This document shows positions 59,550 to 64,000 of a DNA stretch of 64,000 nucleotides, piece after piece. The first letter of the stretch is position 1; each line of letters opens with the position of its first letter. The notes beneath the pieces were generated by a model, which saw nothing but the letters and a program-made list of their open reading frames with translations, did not search any database and was not told where the DNA came from. The stretch comes from Arthrobacter wenxiniae (GTDB lineage: Bacteria; Actinomycetota; Actinomycetes; Actinomycetales; Micrococcaceae). The position numbers and the translations under genes were made by a program. The stretch spans positions 248,001 to 312,000 of the forward strand of contig NZ_JAAMFM010000002.1 in the NCBI RefSeq assembly GCF_013376105.1, read 5' to 3'.

Positions 59550-60194
59550 ATGGAAAGCCTTCGCGTCGCACTGGTGGATGACTATGAAATCGTGCTGCGG
59601 GGGCTGGAGATGATGCTCCGGTCCTACGGGAACACCCTGGAGGTCGTCGAACTCGACCTCAATCGAAATGTGGACGCACCGGTCCATCTCACCCTCTACG
59701 ACACTTTTGCGGCGACCCCGGGGGACGGTGCGGACGTGCACGAACTGGCACGCAATCCGCTGGCCGGCAAGGTAGTGGTCTATTCCTGGGACCTCAACGA
59801 ATCACGGATACAAGCCGCACTGGGTAACGGTGCCAGCGGATATGTTTCCAAAGGGCTGCCCGCAGCCAGCCTGGTCGAGGCCCTCCACGCCATCCACAGG
59901 GGAGACGGCAAAGTTTTCCCCGGCCCCAGCGGCCAAGCGAAATCCAGCCTCGGTGACTGGCCCGGCCGCGAGGAGGGCCTGACCCAACGGGAGGCGGAGG
60001 TGCTCGCACTGATCACTCAAGGATTGAACAACGCCGAGATCGCCGGCAGGGTCCGGTTGTCAATCAACACCGTCAAGACAGTCATCCGCAGCTGCTACCG
60101 CCGCATCGGCGTGGCCGACCGCTCCAACGCCATCCTCTGGGGCCTTGAGCACGGGTTCATTCCCGACCACAAACGTGTCCAACCAGGGCAATAA
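59550..60194 (+). CDS. NarL/FixJ-type response regulator, orphan
   Basis: The 214-residue protein has a receiver domain (about 4-118) with Asp10/Asp11, phospho-acceptor candidate Asp51 (HLTLYDTFA) and SKG near residue 101, then a LuxR helix-turn-helix (about 140-205: LTQREAEVLALITQGLNNAEIAGRVRLSINTVKTVIRSCYRRIGV). The receiver is atypical: the segment around Asp51 (DTFAATPGDGADVHE) lacks the usual Pro-x-x-D/G turn. No histidine kinase is adjacent. It is divergent from the sigma factor operon and may regulate it. Confidence 0.88.
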   Translation: MESLRVALVDDYEIVLRGLEMMLRSYGNTLEVVELDLNRNVDAPVHLTLYDTFAATPGDGADVHELARNPLAGKVVVYSWDLNESRIQAALGNGASGYVSKGLPAASLVEALHAIHRGDGKVFPGPSGQAKSSLGDWPGREEGLTQREAEVLALITQGLNNAEIAGRVRLSINTVKTVIRSCYRRIGVADRSNAILWGLEHGFIPDHKRVQPGQ

Positions 60195-60406
60195 GAAGGG
60201 CCATGCCGGGAGGCGACACCCAAGCTGCGTGTCACAGTGAAAACCGGGCCTCCGCTCGAGTTCGGCCACGCCCTCCGCCAGGTCCGACGCCGACCATCCC
60301 ACCGGCGCCCCCGGCCTCCCCAGCGGCTCCCCCTTCGATGACGGCGGAATTCCCATTCTGTGGGAATGATATTTTCACCATCCCCGCGCATTGAGATGCT
60401 GTGGTC

Positions 60407-61762
60407 ATGAACACAGCAAAAACAGATCTTGCCGTGACGGGGCTCGTCCAGCGGGGCGGGGTGTGGAAGCGCCAGGAAATCCACATCGCCAATGGGCAAA
60501 TCACGGCCATCTCAGACCCGTCGGCCACCACGCAGGCCGCTCGAAGGCTGGACGTTGGTGACGCATACCTTCTTCCCGGCATGGTCGACGCCCACGTGCA
60601 TTCGCTTTCACATCCGGGTGAGGGCGTGGCCGCGGCAACCCGGTCGGCGGCGGCCGGTGGCGTCACCACCATCGTGGAGATGCCTTTCGACCTCGCCGGT
60701 CCCATCAACTCCGTGGAGCGCATCAGGGCCAAGCGGGAACTGGTGGAGCAGGAGGCGTTTGTCGATGTGGCCCTGATGGGCACCCTGGCTCCCGAAGGCG
60801 GCTGGCGCGCGGCGGAAGCCGTCAGCAACGCGGGCGCCGTCGGTTTCAAGGTCTCCCTTTTCAACACGGATGCGGCCAGATTCCCCCGGATCGACGACGC
60901 CGAGCTCCGCAACGTGATGGCCGCAACCGGCGGCGCAGGCCGAACGGTTGCCGTGCATGCCGAAAACAACGAAATCGTCCAGGCCATGCTCGCCATTGAG
61001 AAGGCGAACAATCCCCTTGATCCCAAGGCCCATGTCCGCAGCCGCCCTCCGGTCAGCGAGATAATGGGGGTGTTGACGGCGCTTGAAATAGCCTTCGAGC
61101 AATCTGCCAAACTCCACCTTTGCCACCTGAGCCTCCCCCGATCTGTCGACCTGGTGAACTGGTACCGCGAACAGGGCTTGGACGTGACCCTTGAGACGTG
61201 CCCCCACTATCTGACGTTTACCGAAGATGACCATGACGTCCAGCGGGGAAGGTTGAAGATCAACCCGCCGCTGCGCAGGCCCGCGGATCGCAATGGCATG
61301 TGGGACCGGCTGTCGGCGGGAAAGATCGACGTCGTTTCCTCCGACCACGCTCCGTGGCCCACGGAGTACAAGGACAATGAGGGCATCTTCGCCAACCATT
61401 CAGGCGCCCCGGGCGTGCAGACATCGATGGCCGTCACCTTGTCGGCCGCGCTTGAACGAGGCACGGACGCGTTCAACGCCGCGGTCAGGTCCCTGACGTC
61501 GGCCCCGGCAGAACGGTTTGGTGTGGGCCATGTCAAGGGAAGCCTTGAAGTTGGCTTCGATGCCGACATCGCGGTCTTCGATCCACGCGACGCGTGGGAC
61601 ATCGACGCCGGCGACATGTTCTCAAACGCCGGCTGGACCCCGTACCAGGGCATGACGACTGCTGGCCGCGTGACCACCACCATTTCCCGCGGTACCGTCG
61701 TCTGGGACGGCACGGAACTCATCGGCGCACGGGGCCGCGGGGCCGTCGTCGAGCATGCCTGA
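60407..61762 (+). CDS. Cyclic amidohydrolase (allantoinase/dihydropyrimidinase-like)
   Basis: The 451-residue enzyme has the amidohydrolase metal motif DAHVH (His63, His65), a Lys near 148 in GAVGFKVSLF for the carboxylated-lysine bridge, further His in AVHAENN and LCHLSLP, and Asp in VVSSDHAPWP. These fit allantoinase or a related hydantoinase. A GTG two codons earlier (60401) is possible. A carbamoylase follows in the same operon, so the pair would open a cyclic ureide or amide and then remove the carbamoyl group. Confidence 0.87.
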   Translation: MNTAKTDLAVTGLVQRGGVWKRQEIHIANGQITAISDPSATTQAARRLDVGDAYLLPGMVDAHVHSLSHPGEGVAAATRSAAAGGVTTIVEMPFDLAGPINSVERIRAKRELVEQEAFVDVALMGTLAPEGGWRAAEAVSNAGAVGFKVSLFNTDAARFPRIDDAELRNVMAATGGAGRTVAVHAENNEIVQAMLAIEKANNPLDPKAHVRSRPPVSEIMGVLTALEIAFEQSAKLHLCHLSLPRSVDLVNWYREQGLDVTLETCPHYLTFTEDDHDVQRGRLKINPPLRRPADRNGMWDRLSAGKIDVVSSDHAPWPTEYKDNEGIFANHSGAPGVQTSMAVTLSAALERGTDAFNAAVRSLTSAPAERFGVGHVKGSLEVGFDADIAVFDPRDAWDIDAGDMFSNAGWTPYQGMTTAGRVTTTISRGTVVWDGTELIGARGRGAVVEHA

Positions 61763-61795
61763 GACCACGCACGGGTGGCGACGAAAGGAACGGCA

Positions 61796-62563
61796 TTGAG
61801 CCTGTCTTCCCTCAACCGAGGGCTCAAGATCCTGACGATGATCGCCGATAGCGGCCGCATGCGCGTCGACGAGGTTGCCTCCGCCCTCGACATTCCGCCG
61901 TCGTCCGCCTACCGCTACATCAAGCTGTTTCGCGAGACCGACTACCTCTACGAGCTGGACGGCTACTACTATCCAGGCGTCCGGGTGTCCAGCAGGGACG
62001 AGCAGACGGAAAAGCAGCACCTGGTGGAAGTGGCAGCCCCCGTGCTCAACCGCTTGTGCAGCCGGAGCGGGGAAACGGTGATCCTGACGGTCCGCGTCCA
62101 GATGGCCGCGCTCTGCCTTGAACGGCTCTCGCCCCGGCGGGCAGATGCCCTGTCGTTCTACCGCGGCTCAGTGCGGCCCCTCCATGCCGGGGCCAGCGCG
62201 ACGGCCCTCCTTGCCTACGCCCCGGCGGATGTCGTGGCCACCGTGGAGAAGGGCGGCATGCGAAAATTCACTGCCGTCACCCCGGACGCCAGCCGCTTGA
62301 AGGTCTTGTTGCCGGCCATCCGCTCCAACGGATTCTCAGTGAGCGAAGGCGAGGTCGACCCGTTCATGGTGGCCGTCGCCGCTCCCGTGTTCCGGCATGG
62401 CCACTGCATCTGCGCCGTGAGCATCGCCGGACGCCAGCAGCGGCTCAGCGGCCAACGTCTGGACGACGCCGTTGAACTGGTGTGCAACGCCGCGGCAGAA
62501 CTTGGCCATGAGCTTGAGACGGCCGCGGGCTCCGCGGCCTGGATGACAGAGGAGGGCTGGTAG
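61796..62563 (+). CDS. IclR-family transcriptional regulator
   Basis: From the TTG at 61796, after AAAGGAA, the product has 255 residues; a GTG at 61775 would add seven but has no ribosome-binding site. It has a winged helix (about 1-65: LSSLNRGLKILTMIADSGRMRVDEVASALDIPPSSAYRYIKLFRE) and an IclR effector domain (about 80-245) including LHAGASATALLAYAP. It lies between the amidohydrolase and carbamoylase genes and probably senses the ureide or a breakdown product. Confidence 0.88.
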   Translation: MSLSSLNRGLKILTMIADSGRMRVDEVASALDIPPSSAYRYIKLFRETDYLYELDGYYYPGVRVSSRDEQTEKQHLVEVAAPVLNRLCSRSGETVILTVRVQMAALCLERLSPRRADALSFYRGSVRPLHAGASATALLAYAPADVVATVEKGGMRKFTAVTPDASRLKVLLPAIRSNGFSVSEGEVDPFMVAVAAPVFRHGHCICAVSIAGRQQRLSGQRLDDAVELVCNAAAELGHELETAAGSAAWMTEEGW

Positions 62564-62616
62564 GCCCCACTGCACCGGCACCCCACAGCTTCACACCTCT
62601 TTGAAATGGAAATGCT

Positions 62617-63873
62617 ATGAACACCCCCAGCTCCAACCTTCCCAGCCCGGACGCCAACCGGCTCTGGTCCGCCATCATGGACCTCTCGGCACTGGTCGAT
62701 TCGGACAGCCCCGGCTGGACGCGCGAGGTCTTTTCCGACCCATACAAGGCCTCACGTGCCTGGACCCTTGCCCGCATGAAGGACGCCGGGCTCCAAGCCC
62801 ACGTCGACGGTGCCGGCAACATCGTCGGCCGCCTTCCTGGTACCAATCCGAACGCGCCGGCCATCGTCACCGGATCCCACACCGACACCGTGCACTCCGG
62901 CGGCCGCTTCGACGGCGTCGTGGGTGTGCTGGGCGCCATTGAGGCGGCCAGGGTCCTGCAGGAGTCCGGGACACGCCTGACAAGCGATCTGATCATCATG
63001 GACTTCCTGGGCGAGGAGGCCAACGGGTTCGGCGTCAGCTGCGTCGGCTCCCGCGCCGTCGCCGGGGTGCTCGACGCCGCCCACCTCGCCCGCCGGGATG
63101 CCAACGGCGTCTCCATGGGCGAGGCGGTTGCCGCCTTCGGCGCGGACCCCAACCAGGCCATTTCCATGGCCTGGAATCCCCGTGACATCAAGTCCTACAT
63201 CGAACTCCACGTTGAGCAGGGGCCGATGCTGGAGCGCAGCGGCAGCCAGATCGGCGTCGTCACCTCCATTGCCGGCATTGAACGCGTCATGGCGGTTTTC
63301 ACCGGCCGCGCCGACCACGCAGGGACGACCCCCATGGACCAACGCGCGGATGCGCTCCTGGCCGCCGCCGAGGCAATCCTCACCGTGGAACGCGTTGGAT
63401 GCGGTGCGCCCGTCCACGGGGTCAGCACCACTGGCCGCATCGCCACGGGCCACGGCGCATTCAACGTTGTCCCCGACTCGGCAACCATCTGGGCCGAAAT
63501 CCGCAGCATCGACCCCGGCTGGCTGGGCGGTGCCCGACGGAGCATCGCGGAGAAGATCGCCCTCGACGCCGCCCAACGCGGCGTCGAAGTGGCCATCGAC
63601 CTGCTCAACGACCAGGACCCCGTCCCGGCAGCACAAACCATGCAGGACACCGTCGCAGCCGCATCCGATGACCTCGGATACAGCTGGGAAGCCGTACCCA
63701 GCGGCGCCGGACATGACGCCGCCCACATGGCGCACCTCGGGCCCATGGGCATGATCTTTGTCCCCTCACAGGGCGGCCGCAGCCACTGCCCCGACGAATT
63801 CACGGACAAGGTCCAGCTCAGCAACGGCGTCCACGTCCTGGCGAACACCATCCGCCGTCTCGACCTGGCCTGA
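62617..63873 (+). CDS. M20-family N-carbamoyl amino acid/allantoate amidohydrolase
   Basis: The 418-residue protein has the dinuclear-metal ligands of the carbamoylase group: His88 (GSHTDTV), Asp99 (GGRFDGVVGVLGA), Glu in FLGEEANGFG, His in IELHVEQGP and His in SQGGRSHCPDE; the dimerisation domain has FTGRADHAGTTPMDQR. It removes the carbamoyl group from allantoate, ureidoglycolate or N-carbamoyl amino acids. The position after an allantoinase-like gene supports a ureide pathway, without fixing the substrate. Confidence 0.92.
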   Translation: MNTPSSNLPSPDANRLWSAIMDLSALVDSDSPGWTREVFSDPYKASRAWTLARMKDAGLQAHVDGAGNIVGRLPGTNPNAPAIVTGSHTDTVHSGGRFDGVVGVLGAIEAARVLQESGTRLTSDLIIMDFLGEEANGFGVSCVGSRAVAGVLDAAHLARRDANGVSMGEAVAAFGADPNQAISMAWNPRDIKSYIELHVEQGPMLERSGSQIGVVTSIAGIERVMAVFTGRADHAGTTPMDQRADALLAAAEAILTVERVGCGAPVHGVSTTGRIATGHGAFNVVPDSATIWAEIRSIDPGWLGGARRSIAEKIALDAAQRGVEVAIDLLNDQDPVPAAQTMQDTVAAASDDLGYSWEAVPSGAGHDAAHMAHLGPMGMIFVPSQGGRSHCPDEFTDKVQLSNGVHVLANTIRRLDLA

Positions 63874-63921
63874 CCATCAACTTTCACCGCCCAATGACGG
63901 GCACGATTCGGAAAGCATCAC

Positions 63922-64000
63922 ATGACAACACGATTGACGGCACCCATGCCCACTGACGCCACCTTGGCCAAGCAGCGCCGCGGCGCACTCCGCGGCGGAG
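63922..64000 (+). CDS. 5' end of an unidentified gene, cut by the window edge
   Basis: An ATG 48 bases after the carbamoylase stop, behind GGAAAG, opens a frame of 26 codons to the edge (MTTRLTAPMPTDATLAKQRR and on). The short polar, basic N terminus would suit the cytoplasmic start of a transporter, which is what such operons often carry next, but it is too short to identify. Confidence 0.55.
   Translation, partial: MTTRLTAPMPTDATLAKQRRGALRGG

Overview
The window reads as chromosome of a high-GC actinobacterium, most likely an Arthrobacter-like member of the Micrococcaceae. Supporting signs are a stand-alone groEL of the glycine/methionine-tailed type behind a CIRCE operator, a uracil-DNA glycosylase with the actinobacterial GQDPYP motif, DUF3263, LytR_C and DUF6458 proteins, a SigK/RskA pair, and strong G/C bias in third codon positions. 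No tRNA, rRNA, insertion sequence, prophage or CRISPR array was recognised.

Layout. 1-11.4 kb: a polysaccharide (probably sulfated glycosaminoglycan) locus with the C-terminal part of a PL8 lyase, a DUF2264 protein, a Gfo/Idh/MocA oxidoreductase, a GntR/PBP regulator, a three-gene sugar ABC importer and two sulfatases. 11.5-25.4 kb: mostly housekeeping and envelope genes: an OmpR/kinase pair, a WXG100 protein, an RNase HI fusion, groEL, LytR_C, DUF3263, ung, a siderophore-interacting protein under a probable iron box, a ThrE-like exporter, a FemX-like transferase and a MacB-like ABC system. 25.4-25.8 kb is a tandem array of palindromes with an exact 32-bp period. 25.8-31.4 kb: an acyl-CoA/semialdehyde catabolic operon with a divergent LysR regulator. 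31.5-40.3 kb: an SDR and MHS transporter pair, a secreted CAP/FG-GAP protein, a decayed S10 peptidase, an ArsR/SRPBCC pair, a zinc alcohol dehydrogenase and a double-hotdog thioesterase. 40.4-46.1 kb: lutABC, lactate permease and a FadR-type regulator, with three copies of the palindrome TGGTCNGACCA between lutA and the permease.

46.2-54.3 kb is the most coherent and interesting block. A SigK-type ECF sigma factor and RskA-type anti-sigma sit among exported and membrane proteins: a fasciclin lipoprotein, a CHRD-like protein with a possible sorting tail, a class F-like sortase, a frameshifted cupredoxin lipoprotein, another lipoprotein, DUF4383, a His-rich membrane protein and a sulfite-oxidase-fold enzyme. 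Four intergenic regions carry CCAATCC, exactly 15 bases, then [CA]CGAANNAC, each facing a gene of this block. I infer a local SigK regulon.

54.3-60.2 kb: beta-carbonic anhydrase, a cardiolipin synthase-like PLD enzyme, small stress proteins (DUF6458, CsbD, GlsB/YeaQ), a SigB/SigF-type sigma factor behind two tiny overlapping unknown genes, and a divergent NarL-type regulator. 60.4-64 kb: a ureide/cyclic-amide operon (amidohydrolase, IclR regulator, M20 carbamoylase) and the start of one more gene at the right edge.
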